This document shows, piece after piece, positions 35,345-45,690 of a stretch of DNA of 64,000 nt. The notes under the pieces are model-generated. The model was not told the DNA's origin. It saw nothing but the letters and a program-made list of their open reading frames with translations, and searched no databases. The stretch's first letter is position 1, and each line of letters opens with the position of its first letter. The stretch is from Ochotona curzoniae. Its lineage: Eukaryota > Chordata > Mammalia > Lagomorpha > Ochotonidae. A program made the translations under genes and the position numbers. The stretch lies in contig NW_024467101.1 of NCBI RefSeq assembly GCF_017591425.1, positions 9,746,918 through 9,810,917 of the forward strand, given 5' to 3'.

Positions 35345-35392
<48 letters not shown>
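35345..35392. repeat. (TG)n microsatellite
   Basis: An uninterrupted run of about 24 TG units. Confidence 0.97.
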
Positions 35393-35393
<1 letters not shown>

Positions 35394-35689
35394 CATGAGG
35401 ATGCACCTGCACACACACACGGATGTAGTTCATATAACAGGCAGATGTTGGATATCAGGGTACTCCAGGTCACCATCCTGGGGTTTGACGATGGCAACAA
35501 TATCCTCCATGAACTCTCTTCTTTTCCTCTACCCTGCATAGAACCCACACCTCATCTCTTCTCTGGTGAAAAGCCAGAGTTCTAGCATGTTCCACAAGAT
35601 CCTGTAAGACGAGCTGTATCTGGATCTCCTCTCACACTGCAGCCTCCAGCCCTGACTGAGTCCCCCACCAGGTACGCCTGGCCCCTAGG

Positions 35690-35990
35690 TAAGCACCTGC
35701 CTTGTCCGTCCCCTCCTTGCTGTCCTGTCACTGCTGAATTCTTGCCTATCCCTGCTCAGCTCTTCTTCCTGGCCTTTCCAGCGCTGCCTGTTTGTTCCTG
35801 GACTATTGTCTCCTTAACTACTATCTGCCACTTTCCTCTCTCCCACTCTCCACTGAAATTCCAAGTCCCCAGAGGGAAGCTGTTTTGTCTCTTTATTTCA
35901 CAGCTGTGTTTTCAGTGCCTGGAACAGCAACTGGAATGTAAGAAGTGTTTAATAAACATTACTTGTTGGGTGAATACATGAATGTACATT
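35690..35990 (+). mobile_element. LINE2 3' end
   Basis: Typical L2 3' wording: pyrimidine-rich CTGTCACTGCTGAATTC, then CCAGAGGGAAGCTGTTTTGTC near 35869, TCAGTGCCTGGAACAGCAAC near 35912, and GTTTAATAAACATTACTTGTTGGG near 35946, ending in GAATACATGAATG. Assigned by recalled consensus. Confidence 0.65.
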
Positions 35991-36044
35991 TGAAAAGTCC
36001 TCAAAAAGGATACATAGATTATAGATGAAAAAAGATAGACAAAA

Positions 36045-36240
36045 TAGACAGGTGGATAGGTGAATGGATGGATAGGTAGACAAATCAACAGGCAGATGGT
36101 TGGATGGATGGATGGATGGATAGCCAAACTAACAGGTGGATTATATAGATGGTAAATGAATCAAGGCATAGATAGATAAATGGACAGATACATAAATCAG
36201 TGGGTAGCTGAATGGATGGATGGATAAATAGATAATAGGT
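36045..36240. repeat. Degenerate (GGAT)n/(GATA)n repeat
   Basis: Repeated GGATGGAT and GATAGGTAGA words, including about five perfect GGAT units near 36100-36120. An old tetranucleotide array with substitutions. Confidence 0.85.
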
Positions 36241-36261
36241 AGATGCACAAAGACAGAAAGT

Positions 36262-36475
36262 TTTGATACCCACAATGGTTGGTGGAGCTGATGCCAGGAG
36301 CTGGGAACCCAATCCAGGTCTCCCATGTGGGTGACAGGAGCTAAAGCCATTTCCACTGTCTATTAAGGTTTGTTCTAGAAGGAAACTGGAACCCTCCCTC
36401 CCCCCCGCTCAGCTACCCCAGTATGGGAGATGGATATCTTAAGCACTAGGCTCCATATCCATGCTGTCATTGTTT
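36262..36475 (-). mobile_element. C-repeat SINE, diverged
   Basis: GATGCCAGGAGCTGGGAACCC near 36290, CCAGGTCTCCCATGTGGGTG near 36314-36333 and GGAGATGGATATCTTAAGC near 36426. Strongly diverged, adjoining the GGAT array on its tail side. Confidence 0.6.
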
Positions 36476-36849
36476 CAGTAATGTACCAAAGAAAATGTGG
36501 AAGAAGCACCCTGCAAGGACTAAGTCATTGTTGAACTGAATTTGGGAGCCCATGAATAGGCCACGGGCAGAAGTGAGGTGGGCATTACCACGCATGGGTG
36601 GGCACAATGCTTTGGGAGTAGTGGGGTACCCGCAGGGATCCAGGGCGTAGAGGAGTTTCCGGAGGTATTCTGCAATAACTGACTTGACAAAGCATGAGCA
36701 GCCAGGCAGGGAAGTGTAGACAACCAACTGAGCTAGGGGCTGAGTCAGGGACCCGATCACAGGGCTTCAGGACCTTGAATGCCAATCCAGGAGCTATGAT
36801 TTAACCCTGAAGTCTTGGGGAGACCACAGGCCTGGGCTGCCATGTACTG

Positions 36850-36960
36850 CCTGCCAGGAGGGTGTGCATGAGTAGGGTGCTGGATTTGGGGGCAGTGCAG
36901 GGATTCAAGCCCAGGCACCTGACATGGGATGCAGGCGTCTCCAGCACCTGTGGGTTATGT
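36850..36960 (-). mobile_element. C-repeat SINE head fragment
   Basis: GGATTCAAGCCCAGGCACC near 36901 and CATGGGATGCAGGCGTCTCC near 36923 resemble the reversed head of the diverged variant. Partial and old. Confidence 0.45.
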
Positions 36961-37039
36961 TTGCTCCTTGGCTGCAGAGAGAGTAAATATGTCACAAGTG
37001 GAACCCGGGCCACCAAACTGTGGGGTCCACCTGACTGCA

Positions 37040-37490
37040 AGTGCAGTTAGGCAGATTTTTAAAAACAATGCTAATTGCAGCCATGTCTGTCTCCCCTCCT
37101 TCCTCTTCTCTTAAAATCTTTTATTATAGATGCTTTTTTTTTTCCTGACAGCACAGCGACTCTCGGATACTTGATGCGCTGTATATTAAGCAGAGTGACA
37201 TCTGTGATATTGCCAAGCGAAACCAAATACAAAATTTACAGCAGTAAATTCTTCTCTCTTCAGGGTGGTTAATTATCTTAATTACTTTTATTATCTTTTA
37301 TCTTTTAGGATCCTAAATTGCTTCTTTCTGCCCGTCCCGCCAAAGGCAACCACATATCTTGGAGCGGCGCATGCCGAGGACAAGCAGTCAGATGGACGTC
37401 ACTCCGGTGAAATCGAAAGGAAATTTGATTTACGCTCTATTTCTCCTTGTGGTTTGTATCGCATTCACGAGGGAAGAGAAACTTCCAGGA
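37040..37490. promoter_or_regulatory. Strong candidate conserved non-coding element (37.0-37.5 kb)
   Basis: An AT-rich block with GCGCTGTATATTAAGC near 37177, GTGATATTGCCAAGCG near 37203 and three GATA-type TTATCT motifs at 37273, 37291 and 37298 around TTAATTAT/TTAATTAC. It passes into a CpG-retaining segment (GGAGCGGCGCATGCCGAGG near 37361, GACGTCACTCCGG near 37395, ATCGAAAGGAAATTTG near 37413). CpGs in an AT-rich, non-island context are unusual for neutral mammalian DNA. Conservation not tested. Confidence 0.55.
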
Positions 37491-37494
37491 CATA

Positions 37495-37690
37495 GGCAGC
37501 AACTGCAGGATGCAAACATGCACACAGTTATTGCAGACACAGGGCACACACATTTAAACATGTATATATGTATGTGCACAATGCTCATACAACACACATG
37601 TGGACACAACACACACACGCACTACACCCACACACATGCACTGCAAGCACACATGCTCATGCAACACACATGCACACACGTGTCACAGCG
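37495..37690. repeat. CA-rich cryptic repeat
   Basis: Many ACACACA and CACATGCA words between about 37515 and 37682, no single clean array. Histidine/threonine-rich frames in this stretch are artefacts. Confidence 0.75.
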
Positions 37691-38264
37691 AATGGACATG
37701 TTTTTCTTTCCTGTTCTTATTCTGCTTCTTCTGCTCCCTGCAGTCTCCATGTGATGTGAGGGAAACCATTTCTATCCTACAAGTCTGAAGTTAGAAGGAT
37801 GGCTGGTTTTGGCGTGTTGCACTTTCTCCCAGGGAAATGGGCAAGGTCTTTTGGTGGGAAATAAAATGTGTATACATTTGGTTGGCACTTCCAAGCACAG
37901 GTGTTGGGCTAGAAAGGGCGGGGGGAGGTCGCTGGACATCTGGTCCTGGTGCTATCCAAGGCTGGAGGTTTGGTAGGTGAAGATGGAAGGTGGCCATAGC
38001 TGAGTTGGGTGAGGCCTGGGGGTGCTTGGGGGCCTAGTACCTGGGGGAGCAACTTCATTTAAGGGGAGGGAGAGGCAGCCTGGAATGATGACTCCAGGCT
38101 GGCAAAGGCTGCCAGGAAGGCAGGCCCCTGCAGGTCCAGTGTGCTAAAGATATTACACTGACAACCAAGGACTACAGCAGAAAGGAATCATTCGAAGCCT
38201 GAACAAATCAAGAGGGGTCACCCCCAGATTTGACCTGGCTATGGTTTTCCAAGCTGTGATGAGG

Positions 38265-38375
38265 TCCATTTCACAGATGTGGAAATCGAGGCTTAGAAAG
38301 AGGTGATTTGCCTGAAGTCACAGAGCTGGTGGAGGAAGGGAGGAGGGATGAATTCCAGCACTATCTAGCACCTCT
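38265..38375 (+). mobile_element. MIR-type ancient SINE fragment
   Basis: TTTCACAGATGTGGAAATCGAGGC near 38270, AAGAGGTGATTTGCCTGAAGTCACAGAGCTGG near 38298: the well-known MIR wording, moderately diverged. No TSD seen. Confidence 0.75.
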
Positions 38376-38697
38376 AGGCTCTGGGTGGAAAAGGTTATGT
38401 GATGGCAAAGAGAAGTTGTGATTTCATACATAGACTGGAGAAGCAGAGCAGCAGGTGCAACAGGTAAAATTCTTTCATGTCCATTCGCATCAGTGTAACC
38501 AGTGTCTGCTTCACAGTGCTGCTACTTCTGGAGTGTTTGTTTGACCTATGGATACTATTTTCACTTGACATTGTACTAGTGGTACAACCTGGTGTCTTGT
38601 TCCACTCCAGTTACTATGTTACAAGTGTGTCTCAGCCTCCTTACCCTTTTTTATAAGCATTGGAATGGCTGGCTAAGAGTCTGTGCCTCACGGCTCA

Positions 38698-38998
38698 TTC
38701 TTTATTAAAAGTTACATTCACGTATTTGAATGAGAGAGACATTGTCCATCCAATGGTTCACTCCCCTAAATGGCCACAATAGCTAGGGATGGCTCAGGCC
38801 CAAAGCCAGGAGCCAACAGGAGCTTCTTCCAGGTCTCGCATGTGGGTGCAGGATCACAAGGACTTGGGTCATCCTCCACTGCTATCCCAGGCCATAAGTA
38901 GGAGCTGTATTGGGAATGGAGGAGCTGGGACTTGAACCAACACATTCATATGGGATACCGGCACTGTAGGTAGAAGCTATACCTGCCACGCCACTCAC
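38698..38998 (-). mobile_element. C-repeat SINE
   Basis: Reversed tail TTCTTTATTAAAAGTTAC near 38698, CCCTAAATGGCCACAATAGC near 38764, AGGAGCTTCTTCCAGGTCTC near 38818 and reversed B-box region GGGACTTGAACC near 38927. Confidence 0.9.
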
Positions 38999-39224
38999 TC
39001 TTCGTGTTTCCTTGGACCTGGCAGCCTGTCCTGGGGCTCACAGTCAAAGGCTGTAGGGACATGGTTCTCCTTCTGAAGCTGGGGTACAGGGACAGGGGAT
39101 ACTACTTTGTAAAGAGTATGCTCCCTGGTGTCACCTGCTTTGATGGCATGCCGGCCTCTGGCAATGGCCCCATCAACAATGTCCCATCCTGATTTCTATG
39201 GACCAACCACCTCATTGGCAACAG

Positions 39225-39255
39225 TAAAGAAAGTCATTCATTTAGGAGACAGACA

Positions 39256-39312
<57 letters not shown>

Positions 39313-39542
39313 TTCCATCTGCTGGCTTCTTCTGCAGGTACCTGTGACAGTGAGGGCTGGATCAGGTCAATGCCAGAAGCCTGGGATTCAGTCTAGGTTT
39401 TCTAAGGACCTGAGTCATTGCTGATAGCTGCCTTCTGAGGTGAGCATTGGCAGGGAGCTAGGCTTGTGAAGAGAGTGGGGACTTTTACCTGGTACTCTGG
39501 TGACAGATGTGGGTGTCTTAGCCACCAGGACCAATGTCCATC
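39225..39542 (-). mobile_element. C-repeat SINE carrying a CA array
   Basis: CATTTAGGAGACAGACAATAC near 39238 is followed by the CA array and then CTTCCATCTGCTGGCTTC near 39311 and GCATTGGCAGGGAGCTAGGC near 39444. The microsatellite occupies the element's purine/pyrimidine-rich segment. The head is diverged. Confidence 0.7.
39257..39309. repeat. (CA)n microsatellite inside a SINE
   Basis: An uninterrupted run of about 26 CA units within the minus-strand SINE. Confidence 0.97.
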
Positions 39543-39543
39543 G

Positions 39544-39877
39544 CAGGATTTATTTCATTGTTTTTGAAAGGTAGGATGACAGAGAGATTAGGAGGAAGAG
39601 GAGGGATATAGTGATTTTCTATTTGCTGGTTCACTCTACAAACCATGAAATGGCCAGGGGCTGGATCAATTTCAGCCAGGAGCCTGAAACGCCATCCGGG
39701 TCTCCCACATGAGCACAGAGATTGCAACACCTGGGCCACACTCTGCTGCCTTTCCAAGTGCATTTGCAGGGAGCTGGATCAGAAGTGGAGCAGCAGGGAC
39801 TGGACCGGGTGCTTGTCCAAGATGGCGCTGTCCCAACGTTGGCTTAACCTGCTATGCCACAACACTGTCCCCCCTCC
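39544..39877 (-). mobile_element. C-repeat SINE, full length
   Basis: Reversed tail AGGATTTATTTCATTG near 39545, CTCTGCTGCCTTTCCAAGTGC near 39740, GGGAGCTGGATCAGAAGTGG near 39769 and GGCTTAACCTGCTATGCC near 39841. Tandem and in the same orientation as 39225-39542. Confidence 0.92.
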
Positions 39878-39879
39878 CC

Positions 39880-40640
39880 TCCAAGGTTTGTTTCTGAATG
39901 AGATGAAAACAGCGCCTCCCTACTCTGCACTCCTTTGTCCGTGATCCCCATGAAGTGGAGCTTTTCCCCATCCGTGTTAGCCAGACATGTCTACTTTTGT
40001 AACCAGTTTGTTCACCAGAACATTAGTCTTGGAGCTAAAATAGAACCTGAATGACAGTTGGAAGTGAGAGAAGATAGAGACCCAGAGCCCAGCCATGGAC
40101 TCTGAGCTTGTCTGTTGATCCAACTGGGCTGACTTCCCTTCTCGCTTTCCACTTGCCCGACAGCCACAGCACAACATCAGGAAGACTCATCCACGGGCAG
40201 GGTCTTCGCCCAGACCTGGGCTAGCTTGTGATGGAATGTGACTCCTCTACCTGCCAGCGCCCAGACCCCACCACGCCTGATGTTGAACTAACTTTGTTGC
40301 TGCCCCCAACAGGGGTGCCCTCCTGCAACCCTAGGCTAGTCTGGCCCCTATCGCTGGGATTTGTTAAGTTCTCCACCCCGTCTCCTTCTCCTCTCTTTCC
40401 TCTCTCCAGGAGCACCGCTGTTTCTCTCCTTCATACTTGGTGTACTTTGCATATGCTGTTCCTGTGCTGGGAATGCTCTTCCAAGCGCAGGATGGAGTGT
40501 CACCAACCCAAGGAGGCTGCCCTGATTGCTCCTTGAGGCCTCATTTCTTCCCTTTTGCGTCATGTTGCTGCCTCAGAAATGTCGTTGGCTCCTCCACCTG
40601 CTGTCTGTAAGAAGGCACCCTCCTCCCTTTTCCCAGAGAG
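39880..40640. other. Unique sequence with a probable L2 end
   Basis: L2-like wording at about 40395-40560 (CTTTGCATATGCTGTTCCTGTGCTGGGAATG near 40446, TGCCCTGATTGCTCCTTGAGGC near 40519). No gene recognised. Confidence 0.45.
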
Positions 40641-40646
40641 CTTTTT

Positions 40647-41034
40647 AAAAACACTGCTGGGGTCCGGCGCGGTGGTGCAAGTGGTTAAAGGTCCTCGCCT
40701 TGCACGCCCGGGATCCCATATGGGCGCCGGTTCTAATCCCGGCAGCCCCGCTTCCCTTCCAGCTCCCTGCCTGTGGCCCGGGAAAGCAGTCGAGGACGGC
40801 CCAAAGCTTTGGGACCCTGCACCCGCGTGGGAGACCCGGAAGAGGCTCCTGGCTTCGGATCGGCATAGTATCGGCCCGTTGCGCTCACTTGGGGAGTGAA
40901 TCATCGGACGGAAGATCTTCCTCTCTGTCTCTCCTCTCTGTATATCCGCCTTTCCAATGAAAAAATAATAAAAATAAATCTTTAAAAAAAAAAACAAAAA
41001 ACAAAAAACAAAAAAAACAAAAAAACACTGCTGG
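40647..41034 (+). mobile_element. Young full-length C-repeat SINE with 14-bp TSD
   Basis: The target duplication AAAAACACTGCTGG is at 40647-40660 and 41021-41034. The body has A-box-like TGGTGCAAGTGG at 40673-40684, B-box-like GGTTCTAATCC at 40729-40739, and a long A-rich tail patterned as A5-8 with single C from about 40984 to 41020. It differs from the young copy at 34014 by roughly ten substitutions. Confidence 0.97.
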
Positions 41035-41349
41035 TGGGGCCAGTGTATTGGCTCAAATGGCTAACCATCCACCTCCAAGCACTGGTATCCCATATGGGTG
41101 CTGGTTCATGTACTGGCTGCTCTACTTTCCATCCAGCTCCCTGCCTTTGGCCTGGAAAGTGATGGAGAATGGCTGAAGAAGGCCTTTGGACCTATGAGAG
41201 ACTCAGAGGAAGCTCCTGGCTTCAGATTGGCTCAGCAGTTATGGGAATTGCGGTCATTTTGGGGTATGATTTTTCCTTCTCTTTATAGATCTGCTCTCCC
41301 ACTCAATATAAATAAATCTTAAAACAAAAACAAACCAAAATACTGCTGG
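41035..41349 (+). mobile_element. Older C-repeat SINE sharing the same target
   Basis: Head TGGGGCCAGTGTATTGGC at 41035, TATCCCATATGGGTGCTGG near 41087, CCATCCAGCTCCCTGCC near 41129, tail CAATATAAATAAATCTTAAAAC near 41304. AAAATACTGCTGG at 41337-41349 is a one-substitution match to the duplication flanking the upstream young SINE. It therefore marks this older element's own 3' TSD. Confidence 0.93.
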
Positions 41350-41849
41350 CTGCCCAACTCCCTGATCAGCCATGACTAATTTACTCAGGATCTCGGAGCA
41401 GTGAGTGGGGCCTGAGTGTGATTTCAGAGTTTGCCAGGCGTCCGGGTGCACAGGGTTGAGCCCGCATCAGCTGTGGTGGATGCAGCCACTCACCCATCAC
41501 TCCGTTTCAGTTGTCACACTTGGCAGCTCCAGCGGAGGCGTCCCACACAGCACGCATGCACATCTTGTGCCTCACATCCTCACACCTTTGCTGGACACAG
41601 ACCAGAGGCCTCATTAAGTGAGCAATGGTTCATTGGAAACTCAGCCTCCTGAGAGTGCGCTTCAATGATCTGTGCAAAAGGGGCATGTAAAGGTTTTAGC
41701 TGCCTCTGGGTGCAAGACGCTTTGGAAACCCATGCATGGACATCAAAAAGAAAACTTCCTGGTCCATGGAGTGCATGAAACAAAGCCATGCGTGGGTTTC
41801 AAGCATTTTTGCACTGAAATAAACATGTTTTGATTCTATTTTCCCACAA

Positions 41850-42135
41850 ACTTTTTTTTTTAATGTGCATACTTATTTGAGAGACAGGTAGACAAAGTTC
41901 CCCCCTGCTGGTTCGCTTCCTTTGGGCCTCCGATGTGTAGGACTGGGCCTGGGCTGCAACTGGTGGCCAGCTGGGAATTCAAGCTAGGGTTCCCATGTGG
42001 GTGGCTGGGACTCCGTGGCTGGAGTCATCACTGCTGTACCCAGCGTGTGTGTGAGCAGGAAGCTGGGGCTGGGAGCAGGAGGTGGGCGTGGAACATAAGC
42101 AGTGCAATATGGGAGTCTGCGGTCTTTCATGTAAT
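41850..42135 (-). mobile_element. C-repeat SINE, diverged variant
   Basis: TTTTTTTTTTAATGTGCATAC near 41852, CTGCTGGTTCGCTTCC near 41906, GCTAGGGTTCCCATGTGGGTGG near 41983 and GCTGGGGCTGGGAGCAGGAGG near 42063. The head is shortened. Confidence 0.7.
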
Positions 42136-42136
42136 A

Positions 42137-42453
42137 AGATCTACATCGTTATTTGAAAGGCAGAGTTACAGAGTGAGGGAGACACAGAGAGATCTTCCAT
42201 CTGCCAGTTCATTCCCGGCAATGGTCGTGATGGCCAGAGCTGGGCCAGGCCAAAGCTTTAGAAGCCTAGAGTTCCATCCAGGTCTCTCACACATGAGGTA
42301 GGAACTCAAACACTTGGGCCACCCTCCGTTGCTTTTCTAGGTACTTGAGTAGGAAGCTGGTATGGAAGTGGCAGAGCTGAGATTTGAACCTGTGACCCAA
42401 TACCAGTTCCAGTTCCACAGCTATCTTTATCATCGGTCAACATCTGCCCCTCT
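42137..42453 (-). mobile_element. C-repeat SINE
   Basis: TTATTTGAAAGGCAGAGTTAC near 42150, GAGAGATCTTCCATCTGCC near 42187, CACTTGGGCCACCCTCCG near 42311 and GAGATTTGAACC near 42379. Tandem with the previous SINE in the same orientation. Confidence 0.9.
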
Positions 42454-42879
42454 ATGAACTTTGTAAAGTGCAACTCCGCCACGATAAAATGTGTCTGTGT
42501 TCATTTGCAAGCTGGGACACGTCCGCAGGATCACATTACCTGGAGCAAACGATACGATAGATGATTGTTCCCATTTTCCAGATTGGGAAGTTGAGGCCCG
42601 GAGACCAGGAGGTCAGCTGGAGGGGATTCTCAGCTGGGATCAGAGGAGAGCATGAAGGAGACTTTAGGACAGAAGAAGGGACAAAGCCACCTGCTAGCTG
42701 CAAGGGTCACGATGAAGATTTGCAAAAATAAAAGAGACAGGGTGCAGGCCTCTTTGTGTGTATATGTGTGTGCGTGTGTGTGGTGGGGAGGTGGTGAAAC
42801 CAGGTCATTAAAAGGTCTCCATGTCTTTTAAGGTGATGAACGCAAAAGGGGAGAGGAGAAGGGAGGTGACTGGTTCAGG

Positions 42880-43330
42880 GCTGGCCGGCTGCGCTGGCCG
42901 GGCTTGTCTGTATTCCTGTCGGCAGCCGAGCCGCATAAACATTCGGCACGCAGCACTAGCACACACTTTTTAATAGAATCGCTTAAAACAATTAATTACT
43001 AGAGTTTTCATTCAAGCTGCAGTGGAAAAGATACGCCGGCAATAAAAGGCATTTATCCGCGGGTTTCTGGAGGCCTGTTTGTTATTAAGATGTAAATTGA
43101 ATCATCACAGATGTTCCATTTTTTAATCTGGGCCTGCGAAGATCGGGGCCAAGCGCGGCCTGAACGGGCTTATTTCATTACCCGCACATTCATTAGAAAC
43201 CCACTGTCTCATTGGAGATCATTTTTCTTGGGTGACTTCTTCTCCCCCTCTCCCCCCACCGCTTCTTAAACAAATTATCAGGATAATTTGTTCGCTTCCC
43301 TTCCTGGTTGTTCATACTGCTCATGAAAGG
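42880..43330. promoter_or_regulatory. Strong candidate conserved non-coding element (42.9-43.3 kb)
   Basis: A 450-bp repeat-free block that mixes retained CpGs (GAGCCGCATAAACATTCGG near 42928, GATACGCCGGC near 43030, CCAAGCGCGGCCTGAACGG near 43150) with TAAT cores (TTTTTAATAGAATCGC near 42967, CAATTAATTACTAG near 42989, GTTATTAAGATGTAAATTG near 43081). It contains a perfect palindrome with 11-bp arms at 43269-43292. This combination is typical of developmental enhancers. Conservation and activity are inferred. Confidence 0.6.
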
Positions 43331-44285
43331 TAGGTGGGTGGGTGGGTGAGGTGGTCCTGGGGCTCCTGGTTTTGGGGTCTTTGCTGGAGGGAGGTTGAGG
43401 GAAGTGGGAGAAGTGTTCTGTTGCTTGCCTTTCTGGAAGTGTGAAAACTTTTAAGGCTTTCTCCGGGCTGTGGAATTGAAAGGAATCATCTGGAAATTTC
43501 TGGAAGAGTGTTTCTTTCCTCCGAGTTGAAATCCCTGGAGAGCTCCCCCTCCTCCCACCCTGCTCTACCCCCGTTCTCTGAGGTTGCTTGGAGCCCTTGT
43601 CCAGGGCCCCTTACCCCCCATTTTCTTTCTCCATGTCTGGGTGCTGAGACTCCTGCAAGTTGAAGACTACAGCTGTCTTGTTTGTTATTGGCCGCGCAGA
43701 GCTTAGCACCCTGGCTAGCGCGATGTAGGTGCTCAGCTAACAACTACACATCACTCGGTTTCTGGGTAGGAGAGCATCCTGTCCCAGGCCCCTTGGGAAG
43801 ATACAAAAAGCCACAAATGTACAAGCCGTAGGTGCAAAATGCCCAGAACGTCACCTTACTTTCTCTCTTGTGACCTCCCGTGCCTCCGGCCACGGCCACA
43901 CCAGGATGGCAGCTGCTGCTCTGTCTTGCTGGGGGGCCGTTTACCTGTCAGACCTGGTTGCCACAGCGGGCCTGAATGAGACCCAGGAACTCTGGGGACA
44001 GGTGTGGCTTCAGCAGGTGTTCCCACGCCTCACTTCCTGCCTGTGGCTCCAGCACATCCCTCGGCCTGGAGCAAGTTCAAGTTCTTCAGTTGGGAACTTT
44101 CTGGCATTTTTTTTTCCCCTAAATATTTCCTGTCCTTGAAGGGTTGGACTCACCACTGTGGCTATGGACTGCTCAAAGTGTCATGCCACAGTTTGCTATG
44201 ACAAGTACCTGGCAGGATATTAGCATACACGGTCTCACTTAACCCCTGTTCAAGATATAAAGGAACTTTTGGCTGTTGTTGCTAT
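43330..44285. other. Unique sequence, no gene seen
   Basis: Begins with a short GGTGGGTG run near 43331. An L2-like end may lie near 43690-43745 (GCGATGTAGGTGCTCAGCTAAC near 43719). Nothing else is assignable. Confidence 0.45.
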
Positions 44286-44287
44286 GA

Positions 44288-44562
44288 CTTTATTTATTTA
44301 TTTAATTGGTAGAGGGAGTTAGAAAGAGCTCTTCTATCTGTTGGTTCACTCTCCAAATGGCCAAAGCTAGAAGGTCAAAACTGTCGGGGTCTCTCACACA
44401 GGTGCAGAAGGCTGAAACCATCTCCTATAGCTTTATCAGGTGCGTTAGCAGAGAGCTGGATGGGAAGTGGAGCAGCACGGACGTGAAGCACAACACTCGC
44501 AGCGGATGCTGGCTGACGCGAAAAGCAGCAGCTTAACCCAATGTGCCACACGCCAGCTCCTC
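44288..44562 (-). mobile_element. C-repeat SINE
   Basis: Reversed tail TTTATTTATTTATTTAATTGG near 44290, TCTGTTGGTTCACTCTCC near 44337, GGATGGGAAGTGGAGCAGC near 44458 and AGCTTAACCCAATGTGCC near 44531. Confidence 0.9.
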
Positions 44563-44564
44563 CC

Positions 44565-45690
44565 CTTTTAACCATGAAACCAACCTGCTGCTGAGCTGAG
44601 TGGAGTTTTATCCAGAGTCCCATGGCTGGTGAGTTGCAAGGTTGGGGATTTGAGCCAGCTGTAAACCTGGCTTGGCATGTCTGCAGTTCAATTCCTCTCT
44701 CTGTCTTTGAGTTGCAAGCTCACGGGCTGATTCCTATGATGCCAATCACCCTGGTGGGCACGGGCACCAGGCAAGGCCTTGGAAGGGGGCAGGCATCCCC
44801 CAGCATTCTAGCTTTGGGAAAGCTGCCAGGGCTGTCCTTGAATACCTGCACCCTGTCCCCAGTCCCAGCCACCAACCCCATCCTTCCACTTTCTGTTTCT
44901 CTGTACCTGCCTTCTCCCTGGAGCGAACCTGTCCCTGCTCAGCCTCTGCCACAGGAGGAGATGCATGCCGCTGACCACATGCACAGGTGCCAGCTCTAAT
45001 TTCTGTGCAACTATGAATGAATTAATTTTTGCATTTCTCCAACAGCCCAAATGACACACAGGTCCTCACTGCCCTCCTCCAACCCTTGTCCTGAAGGGAG
45101 AGACGGGAAGTGACTCGTTCAAGGTCATTCCAACCCTGCCTGCACTTCAGGCTCTGATTTTGCCTTTAGAAATGAGTTGTTACAGAAAGCCCAGCACTCT
45201 GACTCTGCTTGTCAGAGCTGTGTGTCTGGGGGCTGCAGCAAGTGTCAGAGCATCTCTGTGGTTGCACGTGTCCTTGAGGTGCAAGAGCAGTGGTCTTTCC
45301 CAGAGGCAAGCTTCTGCTCAAGTTCAACAACCACCAAACAGCAAGGCTGCACCTGCCCTTGGCCTAACACCCTAATACCCTCCAGCGTCTCCTCTCGCTA
45401 GGAACTGAAGGTAGTTTTGTCCTTGACCTCTTCAACTTCCATGACCATGCCCAAGTTCAAGGTTTCTCTAGACTTGGAGGCCAGTGGAGAAGAGGAGTCC
45501 TTAGAGACAACGGACAGCAGGGATGAAAGAGGCTGCAGCCAAGAGGGGACCCCACAGGGGCCGCTGAGACCAAGCCATCTCACAGAGACAGCAGCCCTGA
45601 GCACCAGCCCCCCATCCATGCCCGCTCCCTGCCCCTCCATACATGGTGGCCCACTGTGTACAGGCACAGCGGCCCCCTGCTGCGAAATGA
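44565..45690. other. Unique sequence, no gene recognised
   Basis: An open frame of about 180 codons runs from 45417 to 45962 but has no domain. It also overlaps the AT-rich candidate element and a long opposite-strand frame. No splice-paired structure was noticed. Confidence 0.45.
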
